Below, one piece after another: positions 16,077 through 24,591 of a DNA stretch of 31,466 bases. The DNA is taken from positions 10,436-41,901 of the forward strand of contig CAJUCK010000017.1 in NCBI GenBank assembly GCA_910585395.1, written 5' to 3'. This DNA is from an uncultured Lachnospiraceae bacterium. Its GTDB lineage: Bacteria > Bacillota > Clostridia > Lachnospirales > Lachnospiraceae. The notes beneath the pieces are model-generated. The model was not told the origin of the DNA. It saw nothing but the letters and a program-made list of their open reading frames with translations, and searched no databases. The position numbers and the translations under genes are program-made. Position 1 is the first letter of the stretch. Every line of letters begins with the position of its first letter.

Positions 16077-16688
16077 TTATATATCTATATAACTTTCCAG
16101 CATTGCAAGGATGGGCTCTCTAGTCAGAGAGTTGAGAGAAGCAGCAGTTGCTTTCAGAGCTTGAATCTTTGCAGTATCATTAGATTCTGCATAGAGCTGT
16201 GCTAGAAGCTGCCAGGTTGCCCGGATATCACTTTTGATGGACACTGCAAAGGCCAGAACGCAGATGGCTTCCTGTTTATAGGAAAGTTCGCAGAGACGTT
16301 GCCCCCAGGTGTTTAAAGTGCGGGCCAGAAGAGTAAAGTTCTGGTCGCATTGGGTTAGTTCTGGAAGATTGGCAGGACCATATTTTAATTTCAGGTCCGT
16401 GTTGCTTATTCCGGTAAGATTTAAGATTTTTTTCTCTTTCAGTGCGAGCACTTGAGTTTCACATTGTTTTAGCAGGTCGTCTTCGAACAGGGAAAAGGGA
16501 AGTTTGACGCCGGAAAAATCTACATAATCCAGTTTTGAAATATCCTGTCTGCGTGTAAGGTTTGCAGCATTTTCGCGATTCCAGAATGCATTTTCAGCAG
16601 CTTGGTTCTGGTGGTTTGCTTTCATGCGTTTATAGGAGACGACTGCCATAAAAATAATAGTCCATCCAATGAGAAGAAAAAAAGCCAT
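16077..16688 (-). CDS. Unknown protein with an N-terminal membrane anchor
   Basis: 203 residues. Residues ~2-20 form one hydrophobic helix followed by KRMK, so the rest should be cytoplasmic or anchored. Residues ~75-200 are helical, with a repeat-like region (TWGQRLCELSYKQEAICVLA, WQLLAQLYAESNDTAK) that resembles tetratricopeptide repeats. A ribosome site, AAAGGA, lies 10 bases before the ATG. I do not recognise a named family. It converges on the exonuclease gene with a 26-base gap and diverges from a small membrane-peptide gene, with 57 bases between their starts. Confidence 0.8.
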   Translation of the reverse strand: MAFFLLIGWTIIFMAVVSYKRMKANHQNQAAENAFWNRENAANLTRRQDISKLDYVDFSGVKLPFSLFEDDLLKQCETQVLALKEKKILNLTGISNTDLKLKYGPANLPELTQCDQNFTLLARTLNTWGQRLCELSYKQEAICVLAFAVSIKSDIRATWQLLAQLYAESNDTAKIQALKATAASLNSLTREPILAMLESYIDI

Positions 16689-16745
16689 AAGATTGAATTC
16701 CTTTCTAAAATAAGGTAGTATGTATAAAGAATGGAGGTGAAGGCT

Positions 16746-16853
16746 GTGCTGAATTTTAATAATCCCAAAACAAAAAAGACATTTGCGTCGGTAATTGCCA
16801 TAATCCTGGTGGTGTCCATGGTAGCGGCTGTATTTCTCTCAGCATTTGTCTAA
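16746..16853 (+). CDS. Small single-span membrane peptide, 35 residues
   Basis: GTG start with GGAGG 9 bases upstream, ending in TAA. The peptide starts VLNFNNPKTKKTF (basic N-terminus) and continues with one hydrophobic helix of about 21 residues. The layout resembles firmicute small membrane proteins such as the Prli42/DUF4044 type, which tether stress-signalling complexes in Listeria; that likeness is in form only. It is divergent from the anchored unknown gene. The strong ribosome site and classic basic-plus-helix form argue that it is real. Confidence 0.6.
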   Translation: MLNFNNPKTKKTFASVIAIILVVSMVAAVFLSAFV

Positions 16854-16974
16854 AATGGAGTAACTGGAAGAATTGGGGGATATATGGATTTCTTTCGCAT
16901 AGCATTCATCTGTACCTGTTCATAATATACAGAAAGAGTTGTGTTATGTCAACGAAATTCGTGGTTTGTGTATC

Positions 16975-17002
16975 TTGAAAAATAAAAAGTTTGTGTTAGA
17001 AT
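16975..17002 (+). promoter_or_regulatory. Promoter of the VanW gene
   Basis: TTGAAA (16975-16980), a 16-base spacer and TAGAAT (16997-17002) lie 48 bases before the VanW ATG. The ribosome site TAGGAGA follows just before the start. Confidence 0.65.
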
Positions 17003-17049
17003 TAGGTGGTAAAGTATAAACGAAGCAGAATAGTAGGAGATGGACGACT

Positions 17050-18708
17050 ATGAAGAGTTGGAAAAAATACCTGTCAATTGCTGGTGTACTGTTCGTCCTG
17101 GCATTGGCAGTAATTGTTACGGTTCCGGTTAATGCGGAGACAGATGAGACATCTACCATTCCGCAGCGGGTGTATTTCGGAGAAGTTTCAGTGGGAGGAA
17201 TGACTCAGGAACAGGCAAAAGCAGCGGTAGAAGAATATATAAGCGGGAAGCTGAATCAGACTGTCACACTTCAGGCTGGTAAAAATACCGTACAAGTGCA
17301 GGCGTCACAATTTGGAGTTTCCTGGGGCAACCCGGAAATTGCTGAGGAAGCCGCTGGTCTTGGAAAGAGTGGAAATTTAATTACCCGTTACAAGGCGATG
17401 AAAGATCTGGAAAATGAAGACAAAGTGTATGAGCTCTCTTATAAGGCAGATGAAGAAAAGATCAGCCAGGTGCTTGAGAGTAATGCTCAGACGCTGAATA
17501 CAGAGGCTAAAGACGGTGGACTTACCAGAGAGAACGGCGTTTTTACAGTTGTTCCAGGAAGTCAGGGTGTCAATATTAATATAGAAGACTCAAAAGAGAT
17601 ATTGGAAAAATATTTTTCCAGCGAGTGGAAGGGGACATCCTCTGAGCCGATTGAACTGGCAGCTGATGTGGTGGAACCCAGAGGAAGTGAAGAGGAACTT
17701 GGAAAAGTAAAAGACCTTCTGGGAGGTTTTCACACTTCGTACAGTTCTTCCGGAGCCGGACGTTCTAAGAATGTGGAGAACGGCGCATCTTTGATCAACG
17801 GGTCTGTAGTTTATCCAGGCGACACGTTTTCTGTCTATGAAGCGGTCAGCCCATTTGATGCAGAGCATGGCTATGAACTGGCAGGCTCTTATGAGAATGG
17901 AACAACGGTGGAGACTTATGGCGGCGGTATCTGTCAGGTGTCTACTACTTTATATAACGCAGTAATCCGCGCAGAACTTGAGATATCAGAGCGTTTCAAC
18001 CATTCTATGATTGTAAGCTATGTAGATCCTTCTGCAGACGCGGCAATTGCGGGAACTTACAAAGATTTGAAATTTAAAAATAATACAGATGCTCCAATCT
18101 ATATAGAAGGATATACAGAAGGAAGAGAGCTTTATTTCAATGTGTTTGGAGAGGAGACCAGACCTGCTAACCGGGAGGTAAGCTTTGTAAGTGAGACGTT
18201 ATCCACAACAGAACCTGGAACGCAGTATCAGGCGTCTTCCGGACATGCAATTGGGTATATCAGCCAGAAACAGTCATCACATACTGGTTATACCGCACAG
18301 CTGTGGAAAGTGGTAACAGTTGACGGTGTTGAGAAAAGCCGTGAGATTTTTAACAAGAGTACTTATAAGGCTTCTCCGCGGATTGTTGTAGTGGGAACTG
18401 CTTCTGCAAATCCTGAGGCAGTGAACGCCATGAATGCGGCTGTTGGAAGCCAGAACGAGGGAACTATCCGTGCAGCGGCAGCCCAATGGAATGATGCGGC
18501 GCAGGCAGCGGCGCAGCAGGCGGCACAGGAAGCTCAGCAGGCGGCCGAGGCAGCTCAGCAGCAACAGCAGCAGTTACAGCAGCAAGAGCAGCAACAGCAG
18601 CAGGAAGGCGGAGAGAAGCCCAAGGATGACAAGCCGGATGATGGGGACGACAAACCGGACAAAAATAATAAAAAAGAAAATGAAGAAGAAGAGGACGATG
18701 ATGAGTAG
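17050..18708 (+). CDS. VanW family envelope protein with PG-binding-4-like domain and Gln-rich/acidic tail
   Basis: 552 residues. There is an N-terminal anchor or signal (7-27). A repeat-type domain resembling peptidoglycan-binding PG_binding_4 (about 45-215) is followed by the VanW core from ~222 (LLGGFHTSYSSSG, GDTFSVY, TYGGGICQVSTTLYNAV with C295). Residues ~375-460 look like a G5-type or beta domain. VanW proteins such as YoaR are linked to the wall, but the reaction is not established. The tail is unusual: Ala/Gln-rich (476-520) with a near-uninterrupted Gln stretch (503-518), then Lys/Asp (524-552) ending in EEEEDDDE. It has no wall-sorting signal and no partner gene. Confidence 0.88.
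   Translation: MKSWKKYLSIAGVLFVLALAVIVTVPVNAETDETSTIPQRVYFGEVSVGGMTQEQAKAAVEEYISGKLNQTVTLQAGKNTVQVQASQFGVSWGNPEIAEEAAGLGKSGNLITRYKAMKDLENEDKVYELSYKADEEKISQVLESNAQTLNTEAKDGGLTRENGVFTVVPGSQGVNINIEDSKEILEKYFSSEWKGTSSEPIELAADVVEPRGSEEELGKVKDLLGGFHTSYSSSGAGRSKNVENGASLINGSVVYPGDTFSVYEAVSPFDAEHGYELAGSYENGTTVETYGGGICQVSTTLYNAVIRAELEISERFNHSMIVSYVDPSADAAIAGTYKDLKFKNNTDAPIYIEGYTEGRELYFNVFGEETRPANREVSFVSETLSTTEPGTQYQASSGHAIGYISQKQSSHTGYTAQLWKVVTVDGVEKSREIFNKSTYKASPRIVVVGTASANPEAVNAMNAAVGSQNEGTIRAAAAQWNDAAQAAAQQAAQEAQQAAEAAQQQQQQLQQQEQQQQQEGGEKPKDDKPDDGDDKPDKNNKKENEEEEDDDE
18556..18603 (+). repeat. CAG/CAA trinucleotide tract in the VanW gene
   Basis: Sixteen codons here are 14 Gln (CAG or CAA) with one Leu and one Glu, in frame. 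Triplet runs can lengthen or shorten by slippage without breaking the frame, so tail length may vary between strains. It continues from an Ala/Gln-rich GCG/CAG stretch beginning near 18500. Confidence 0.8.
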
Positions 18709-18757
18709 TGCAAACGGCAATAGAATAAGAAGCTGTCAGGCACAATCTTCGTCTGTG

Positions 18758-18783
18758 AGGCTGTTTCAGTATTGAAACAGCCT
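18758..18783 (+). terminator. Hairpin after the VanW gene
   Basis: AGGCTGTTTCA (18758-18768) and TGAAACAGCCT (18773-18783) are perfect 11-bp arms around GTAT. It looks like a terminator stem but has no T-tract, only CTTAAC. It shares its last three bases with the next inverted repeat. Confidence 0.6.
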
Positions 18784-18854
18784 TAACTTACATTATAAGA
18801 ACATTCCCTGGATAATCTATATTCTGCTGAGTGTTTTTATAATGTAAGTTAAGG
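18781..18854. repeat. 23-bp inverted repeat in front of the AIR-synthase-like gene
   Basis: Arm 1 is 18781-18803 (starts CCTTAACTTACATTATAA) and arm 2 is 18832-18854. They are complementary over 23 bases with one G-T wobble, around a 28-base loop. Arm 2 ends in the GG next to the ribosome site (AAGGGAGAG) of the gene starting at 18867, so the folded RNA would partly mask it. It might be a mobile MITE-like relic or a control hairpin. Confidence 0.75.
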
Positions 18855-18866
18855 GAGAGACAGAAA

Positions 18867-19850
18867 ATGAAAATAGGAAAAATACCAGAAAATGTTTTGA
18901 AACGTTCTGTATTTAAGCAGATACATACAAAACGGGAAGAAGTAATTCTGGGAGCTGGTGTAGGTGAAGACTGTGCAGCCATCAAGCTTTCAGAAGATGA
19001 AATGTTTGTAATATCCACAGACCCTGTTACAGGAACCGCCACAGATATCGGTCATCTTGCCATCCATATTACCTTGAATGACCTTGCGTCATCAGGAGCA
19101 GAACCAGTGGGAGTTATGTTGACGCTGCTTCTCCCAGAACAGGCGCAAGAGGCAGATTTGAAGAAAATGATGGGACAAATAGAACAGGCATGTGCGCAGG
19201 CAAAAGTGCAGATAATGGGTGGTCATACAGAGGTGACAAGAGCAGTCAGCCAGCCTGTTGTAAATGTATGCGGCGTGGGAAAAGTGAAGGCATCAAAACT
19301 GATTTCCACAGCAGGAGCCAGACCAGGAGATGATATTCTTGCCAGTAAGTGGATTGGACTGGAGGGAACTTCTATTATTGCCAAAGAGAAGGAACAGGAA
19401 CTGTCGCAGCATTATTCTCCGAAACTGGTACAAAAAGCACAAAAATTTGACCAGTATTTGTCAGTATTGCCAGAGGCAGCCGTGGCCGTGAAGTCCGGCG
19501 TCAGCGCTATGCATGATGTGACAGAAGGAGGGATTTTTGGCGCCCTTTGGGAACTTGCAGAAAGCTCTGGCGTTGGACTTGAGATAGATCTAAAGAAAAT
19601 ACCGGTGAAGCAGGAGACCATTGAAGTTTGTGAATTTTTTGGTATTAACCCGTATGAACTGATTTCCAGCGGCTGTATGCTGATGGCGTCGCCAGACGGA
19701 AATACACTGCTGCGGGAATTAGACAAAGCAGGGGTTCATGCGTCCCTCATTGGAAAAGCTACTGCGGGCAACGACAGAGTATTGCTGAACCAGGAGGAAC
19801 GGCGGTTCCTGGAGCCCCCAAAGACAGATGAACTGTACAGGGTCTTATAG
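18867..19850 (+). CDS. AIR-synthase-related protein (PurM/HypE superfamily)
   Basis: 327 residues. The N-terminal ATP-binding part has GAGVGEDCAAI (about 31-41), STDPVTG and HITLNDLASSGAEPVG. The middle has GGHTEVT and the C-terminal half HDVTEGGIFGALWELAE. These match the PurM-type fold shared by AIR synthase, HypE, SelD and ThiL, which bind ATP and activate a carbonyl or carboxamide group. It lacks the C-terminal Cys tail of HypE and the N-terminal Cys of SelD, so it is not clearly either. In Clostridia such genes are common and often mislabelled as a hydrogenase maturation factor. It is followed 23 bases later by an Lrp-type regulator and an aminotransferase, so an amino-acid-linked role is plausible. 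Confidence 0.85.
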   Translation: MKIGKIPENVLKRSVFKQIHTKREEVILGAGVGEDCAAIKLSEDEMFVISTDPVTGTATDIGHLAIHITLNDLASSGAEPVGVMLTLLLPEQAQEADLKKMMGQIEQACAQAKVQIMGGHTEVTRAVSQPVVNVCGVGKVKASKLISTAGARPGDDILASKWIGLEGTSIIAKEKEQELSQHYSPKLVQKAQKFDQYLSVLPEAAVAVKSGVSAMHDVTEGGIFGALWELAESSGVGLEIDLKKIPVKQETIEVCEFFGINPYELISSGCMLMASPDGNTLLRELDKAGVHASLIGKATAGNDRVLLNQEERRFLEPPKTDELYRVL

Positions 19851-19873
19851 AATATAGAGATGGAAGGATTCGT

Positions 19874-20365
19874 ATGATGGAGACGAGAGAGAAGATTTTA
19901 ACGTTTATAGAGAAAAACAGCAGAGTGGATTTAAAGCAGCTGGCTATTATGCTGGGCATGGAAGAAGCGGCTGTGGCAAATGAGCTGGCAGCTATGGAAG
20001 AGGAACATATAATCTGCGGCTACCATACTTTGATCGACTGGGAAAAAACCAGTATAGAAAAGGTAAATGCTTTGATTGAGGTGCGGGTGACCCCTCAGCG
20101 TGGCAGAGGCTTCGACAGCGTGGCAGAGAGGGTATATAATTATCCAGAGGTGAACGCAGTTTATCTGATTTCTGGGGGATATGACCTTCTGGTGACTTTG
20201 GAGGGCAAGACATTGAGAGAAGTTGCACAGTTTGTATCAGATAAGCTTTCTACGCTGGACTCTGTACTGAGCACTAAGACCAATTTTATCCTGAAGAAAT
20301 ATAAAGACCATGGTACGGTAATTGCAAAACCCAAAGAGGATGAAAGGATGCTGGTGAGCTTATGA
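19874..20365 (+). CDS. Lrp/AsnC-family regulator
   Basis: 163 residues. There is an N-terminal helix-turn-helix (about 1-50, RVDLKQLAIMLGMEEAAVANEL) and a C-terminal RAM/AsnC ligand-sensing domain (about 65-145: ALIEVRVTPQRG, VYLISGGYDLLVTLEG). Lrp proteins form octamers or dimers and respond to amino acids. The ribosome site GGAAGG lies 6 bases before ATG 19874; a second Met is the next codon. The stop overlaps the start of the aminotransferase (ATGA), so the regulator and enzyme are translationally coupled and probably work on the same amino acid. Confidence 0.88.
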   Translation: MMETREKILTFIEKNSRVDLKQLAIMLGMEEAAVANELAAMEEEHIICGYHTLIDWEKTSIEKVNALIEVRVTPQRGRGFDSVAERVYNYPEVNAVYLISGGYDLLVTLEGKTLREVAQFVSDKLSTLDSVLSTKTNFILKKYKDHGTVIAKPKEDERMLVSL

Positions 20366-21531
20366 GAAATCCATTATCAGAACGAATTACAGATATTCCC
20401 TTTTCTGGCATCCGGAAGTTTTTTGACATTGCGGCAGAGATGGAAGATGTGATTTCTTTGGGAGTAGGGGAACCGGATTTTGACACGCCCTGGCATATTC
20501 GGGATGAAGGGATTTATTCTCTGGAGAAGGGAAGGACAGCGTATACTTCCAATGCTGGCTTAAAAGAACTGAAAATAGAAATTGCCAGGTATCTGGAGCG
20601 CAGATTTCAGGTATCCTATGATTATGAAACAGAAATGATGATTACGGTTGGAGGGAGTGAGGCCATTGATTTAGCTATGCGGGCTATGCTGGACCCAGGA
20701 GATGAAGTTTTGATTCCCCAGCCCAGTTATGTATCTTATGTGCCCTGCGCTGCTTTGGCGAATGGGACGCCAGTAGTTATCAATCTGAAAGAGGAAAATG
20801 AATTTCGCTTGACAGCCTGGGAACTCAAAGATGCAATTACGCCCAGAACCAAGATTCTGGTACTGCCATTTCCCAATAATCCCACCGGGGCAATTATGGA
20901 GCGGAAGGATCTGGAAGCCATCGCAGAAATCATAAGAGAACATGATTTGTATGTAATCAGCGATGAAATATATGCAGAATTGACCTACCAGCAGGATCAC
21001 GTAAGTATTGCTTCTCTGCCGGGAATGCGGGAGAGAACGGTGCTTATCAATGGTTTTTCCAAAGCATATTCCATGACAGGATGGCGGCTGGGCTATGCCT
21101 GCGCTCCCAAAGTGGTGCTGGAACAGATGCTGAAAATTCATCAGTATGCCATTATGTGCGCCCCCACCACCAGTCAGTATGCGGCAGTGGAGGCCGTGCG
21201 CAATGGTGATGAAGATGTGGCGGGAATGCGCGAAGAATATAATGGCAGACGGCGATATCTCATACATCGGTTTCAGGAAATGGGGCTGTCCTGCTTTGAA
21301 CCCTTTGGAGCCTTCTATGCATTTCCCTGTATCAAAGAGTTTGGGATGAGCTCAGATGAATTTGCTACCCGTATGTTGCAGGAAGAGAAAGTGGTAGTGG
21401 TTCCAGGGACTGCTTTTGGGGAATGCGGGGAAGGGTTTCTGCGTATCTCCTATGCATATTCCCTGGAGAAGTTAGAGGAAGCGCTGAACAGAATGGAAGG
21501 GTTTATCACGAAACTCCGTCAGCAGATATAG
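20362..21531 (+). CDS. PLP-dependent aminotransferase class I/II
   Basis: 389 residues, fold-type I. Visible features: GEPDFDTP near the N-terminus, GGSEAIDLAMRAMLDPGDEV, PFPNNPTGAIM, SDEIYAELTY and the PLP-lysine loop NGFSKAYSMTGWRLGYA (Schiff-base Lys in SKAYSMTG). The C-terminus has FLRISYA with the substrate carboxylate-binding Arg. It transfers amino groups between amino acids and 2-oxo acids in the cytoplasm. The exact substrate (aspartate, aromatic or branched-chain type) is not readable. The ATGA overlap with the Lrp gene supports co-regulation. Confidence 0.92.
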   Translation: MRNPLSERITDIPFSGIRKFFDIAAEMEDVISLGVGEPDFDTPWHIRDEGIYSLEKGRTAYTSNAGLKELKIEIARYLERRFQVSYDYETEMMITVGGSEAIDLAMRAMLDPGDEVLIPQPSYVSYVPCAALANGTPVVINLKEENEFRLTAWELKDAITPRTKILVLPFPNNPTGAIMERKDLEAIAEIIREHDLYVISDEIYAELTYQQDHVSIASLPGMRERTVLINGFSKAYSMTGWRLGYACAPKVVLEQMLKIHQYAIMCAPTTSQYAAVEAVRNGDEDVAGMREEYNGRRRYLIHRFQEMGLSCFEPFGAFYAFPCIKEFGMSSDEFATRMLQEEKVVVVPGTAFGECGEGFLRISYAYSLEKLEEALNRMEGFITKLRQQI

Positions 21532-21565
21532 AAACGCTTCTATATGAAATTGGAGGAGACAATAC

Positions 21566-22078
21566 ATGGCAGAATTAAACATAGTGCTTTATGAGCCGGA
21601 GATTCCGGCAAATACAGGAAATATCGGACGAACCTGCGTTGCCACTGGGACAAGGCTTCATCTCATTGAACCTCTGGGTTTTCAGCTGAGCGAGAAGGCA
21701 CTGAAACGTGCAGGCATGGACTATTGGCCAGAGTTGGATGTTACCAGGTATTTAAACTGGCAGGATTTTCTTGACAAAAATCCTGGGGTGAAAATTTATA
21801 TGGCGACCACTAAGGGACGGAAGGTATATACGGAGGTAAGTTATGAACCAGACTGCTTTGTGATGTTTGGTAAGGAAAGCGCCGGAATCCCAGAAGAGAT
21901 TTTAAGGGAACACCCAGATGAGTGCGTCCGTATTCCTATGATTGGTGAAACGCGTTCCCTGAATTTGTCTAATTCTGTCGCTGTCGTGTTGTATGAAGCT
22001 TTAAGACAGAATCAGTTCGACCATATGAAGCTGAAAGGACAGCTGCATCACCAAAGCTGGGATGAGGTACAGCCATGA
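21566..22078 (+). CDS. trmL: tRNA (cytidine/uridine-34 2'-O)-methyltransferase
   Basis: 170 residues of SpoU/TrmH type with a trefoil knot. It starts LNIVLYEPEIPANTGNIGRT, with FGKESAGIPEEIL and IPMIGETRSLNLSNSVAVVLYEA, the SAM-binding knot motifs of TrmL/YibK. It methylates the ribose of wobble base 34 in tRNA-Leu species. The length matches the single-domain family. GGAGG is 9 bases before the ATG. Its stop overlaps the ecfA1 start (ATGA), so it sits at the head of this cluster. Confidence 0.93.
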   Translation: MAELNIVLYEPEIPANTGNIGRTCVATGTRLHLIEPLGFQLSEKALKRAGMDYWPELDVTRYLNWQDFLDKNPGVKIYMATTKGRKVYTEVSYEPDCFVMFGKESAGIPEEILREHPDECVRIPMIGETRSLNLSNSVAVVLYEALRQNQFDHMKLKGQLHHQSWDEVQP

Positions 22079-22926
22079 ATTTTATAGAGGCAAGAAAATT
22101 GGTACATGAATATATCCGCCGCGATGAAGAGGGAAATGTGGAGAGCATTCTGACAGCGCTCGATCAGGTGGATCTGGATGTGAAACAGGGAGAATTTGTT
22201 GCAGTCCTGGGACATAACGGTTCTGGAAAATCTACGCTTGCCAAACATCTGAACGTACTGCTTGCAGCCAGCGGCGGTACACTCTGGGTGGATGGGAAGA
22301 ATGCCGAGGATGAAGATAATATCTGGGCGATACGCCAGAATGCAGGAATGGTATTTCAGAATCCAGACAATCAGATTATTGCAAGTGTCGTGGAAGAGGA
22401 TGTGGCATTTGGACCGGAAAATATTGGCGTTCCCACTGCACAAATCTGGAAACGGGTGGAGCGAAGTTTAAAATCTGTGGGAATGATACAATACAGGGAG
22501 CATTCACCCAACAAGCTCAGCGGCGGACAAAAACAGAGGATAGCCATTGCCGGGGTGATGGCTATGGAGCCGAAGTGCATTGTCCTGGATGAACCCACAG
22601 CAATGCTGGACCCAAATGGACGCCGGGAAGTGCTGGATGCGGTGGAGCAGTTAAATAAGGAGAAGGGCATTACAATAATTCTTATTACCCACTATATGGA
22701 AGAAGTAGTTCGTGCGGACCGGGTATATGTGATGGATAATGGGAAAGTGGTGATGCAGGGCGATCCCAGAAGCATATTCTCACAGGTGGACACGTTGAAA
22801 TCCTATCGTTTGGATGTACCCCAGATTACACTTTTAGCTTATGAACTCAGGAAGGCGGGTTTGAATATTCCAGAAGGAATTTTAACCAGACAAGAACTGG
22901 TGGAGGCATTATGTCAATTATACTAG
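22075..22926 (+). CDS. ecfA1: ECF transporter ATPase EcfA1
   Basis: 283 residues of ABC ATPase. Walker A is GHNGSGKST, the Q-loop region VFQNPDNQI, the signature LSGGQKQR, Walker B CIVLDEPTAMLD and the switch His ITH. It hydrolyses ATP for vitamin or metal uptake with EcfA2 and EcfT, using interchangeable S components encoded elsewhere. It overlaps trmL by 4 bases and ecfA2 by 16 bases. Confidence 0.94.
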   Translation: MNFIEARKLVHEYIRRDEEGNVESILTALDQVDLDVKQGEFVAVLGHNGSGKSTLAKHLNVLLAASGGTLWVDGKNAEDEDNIWAIRQNAGMVFQNPDNQIIASVVEEDVAFGPENIGVPTAQIWKRVERSLKSVGMIQYREHSPNKLSGGQKQRIAIAGVMAMEPKCIVLDEPTAMLDPNGRREVLDAVEQLNKEKGITIILITHYMEEVVRADRVYVMDNGKVVMQGDPRSIFSQVDTLKSYRLDVPQITLLAYELRKAGLNIPEGILTRQELVEALCQLY

Positions 22927-23759
22927 ATAAAGTCAATTATGTTTACAGTGAGAAAATTGCATACGAAATCCATGCACTGAAAAATATTAATCTTAAAATT
23001 GGCGATGGAGAATTTATCGGCATTATTGGACATACTGGTTCAGGAAAATCTACGCTGATTCAGCATTTAAACGGATTAATGCGCGCCACTTCGGGCGGGA
23101 TTTATTATAATGGGCAGGATATTTACGAGGATGATTATGAGCTTAAAAACCTGCGGGGAAAAGTAGGTCTGGTGTTTCAGTATCCAGAACATCAGCTGTT
23201 TGAGACCACTATTTTTGCAGATGTTGCGTTCGGACCCAAAAATCAGGGATTTTCTAAAAAAGAAGCGGAGCTGAAAGCGTTTACAGCTCTGCGAAGTGTC
23301 GGACTTCCAGAAGATTACTGGTACCGTTCCCCCTTTGAACTCAGCGGAGGGCAGAAACGCCGGGTAGCTATTGCAGGTGTTCTTGCCATGGAACCAGAGG
23401 TACTGATACTGGATGAGCCAACAGCAGGACTTGATCCAAGAGGACGTGATGAGATTTTAAATCAGGTGGCAAAGCTGCATGAGGAGCGCCATATGACGAT
23501 TATTCTGGTATCTCACAGTATGGAGGATGTGGCAGAATATGTAGAAAGACTGATTGTAATGAATCAGGGAAGCATTATGCTGGATGGCACGCCAGGAGAG
23601 GTATTTGCCCACTATCTGGAACTGGAAGCAGTAGGACTTGCAGCGCCACAGGTTACTTATCTGATGCATGATCTGAGAAAGCATGGGATTCAGGTGCCAG
23701 GTATCGCCACAACCTTAGATGAGGCAAAAGAAGCAATTCTGCTGACATTTGAGAAGTAA
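22911..23759 (+). CDS. ecfA2: ECF transporter ATPase EcfA2
   Basis: 282 residues. Walker A GHTGSGKST, VFQYPEHQLFE, signature LSGGQKRR, Walker B LILDEPTAGLDP and H-loop VSHSMED. It pairs with EcfA1 as the second ATPase of the ECF core. GGAGG is 4 bases before the ATG inside ecfA1, so the two are coupled. Confidence 0.94.
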   Translation: MSIILDKVNYVYSEKIAYEIHALKNINLKIGDGEFIGIIGHTGSGKSTLIQHLNGLMRATSGGIYYNGQDIYEDDYELKNLRGKVGLVFQYPEHQLFETTIFADVAFGPKNQGFSKKEAELKAFTALRSVGLPEDYWYRSPFELSGGQKRRVAIAGVLAMEPEVLILDEPTAGLDPRGRDEILNQVAKLHEERHMTIILVSHSMEDVAEYVERLIVMNQGSIMLDGTPGEVFAHYLELEAVGLAAPQVTYLMHDLRKHGIQVPGIATTLDEAKEAILLTFEK

Positions 23760-23771
23760 GTAGGAGAGGGT

Positions 23772-24572
23772 ATGTTAAGAGATATTACAATCGGACAATA
23801 TTATCCAGCAGATTCTGTGATTCACAGATTAGATCCCAGAACCAAGCTGATGGCAGCCTTGATTTATATTTTGTCTCTCTTTATATTCCGGGGCTGGGCA
23901 GGATTTGCAGCAGTGACACTGGGACTGATTCTGATGATTGCGCTGTCCAGAGTTCCCTTTGGCTATATGGTGAGAGGGTTAAAAGCAATCGTTGTGATTC
24001 TGGTGATAACAATACTTTTTAACTTGTTTCTCACACCTGGAGAATCCCTGGTGGAAATCTGGAAAGTTAAAATTACCTGGGAAGGGTTGAAAAGCGCAGG
24101 CTTTATGGCAGTCCGCCTGACATATTTAATTCTGGGGAGCTCGTTATTGACCCTGACTACCACACCGAATCAGCTTACGGACGGGATGGAAAAGGCATTT
24201 AAGCCTTTTAATAAGCTGCATATTCCAGTGCATGAGATTTCTATGATGATGTCTATTGCACTGCGGTTTATTCCCATCTTAATTGAAGAGACAGATAAGA
24301 TTATGAAGGCTCAGCTTGCCAGGGGAGCAGAGTTTGAGAGCGGCAGCCTGATAAAAAAGGCAAAGTCCATGGTACCTTTGCTGGTGCCGCTGTTCGTTTC
24401 TGCTTTCCGGCGTGCCAATGACCTTGCCATGGCCATGGAGGCGCGCTGCTACCATGGTGGAGAAGGCAGAACAAAAATGAAACCATTAAAATATAAAAGG
24501 TCTGATGGTGCGGCATATCTGCTGTCAGCTGGATATTTTGCAGGAGTGATTGCACTTAGGATATTGTTGTAA
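23772..24572 (+). CDS. ecfT: ECF transporter transmembrane component EcfT
   Basis: 266 residues, with four or five membrane helices (about 28-75, 105-130, 245-262) and the two Ala-Arg-Gly-type coupling helices that touch the ATPases (AQLARGAEFE and AMEARCYHGG). It anchors substrate-binding S subunits. No S component lies in the window, as expected for a shared group II core. GGAGAGGG precedes the ATG by 1-2 bases, which is close spacing. Confidence 0.93.
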   Translation: MLRDITIGQYYPADSVIHRLDPRTKLMAALIYILSLFIFRGWAGFAAVTLGLILMIALSRVPFGYMVRGLKAIVVILVITILFNLFLTPGESLVEIWKVKITWEGLKSAGFMAVRLTYLILGSSLLTLTTTPNQLTDGMEKAFKPFNKLHIPVHEISMMMSIALRFIPILIEETDKIMKAQLARGAEFESGSLIKKAKSMVPLLVPLFVSAFRRANDLAMAMEARCYHGGEGRTKMKPLKYKRSDGAAYLLSAGYFAGVIALRILL

Positions 24573-24591
24573 GAAGAAAGGCATGGACAGA

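Noticed and set aside
18867..19850. Naming the AIR-synthase-like gene hypE or selD
   Set aside because: The HypE C-terminal Cys tail and SelD catalytic Cys/Sec are absent and no hyp genes are nearby.
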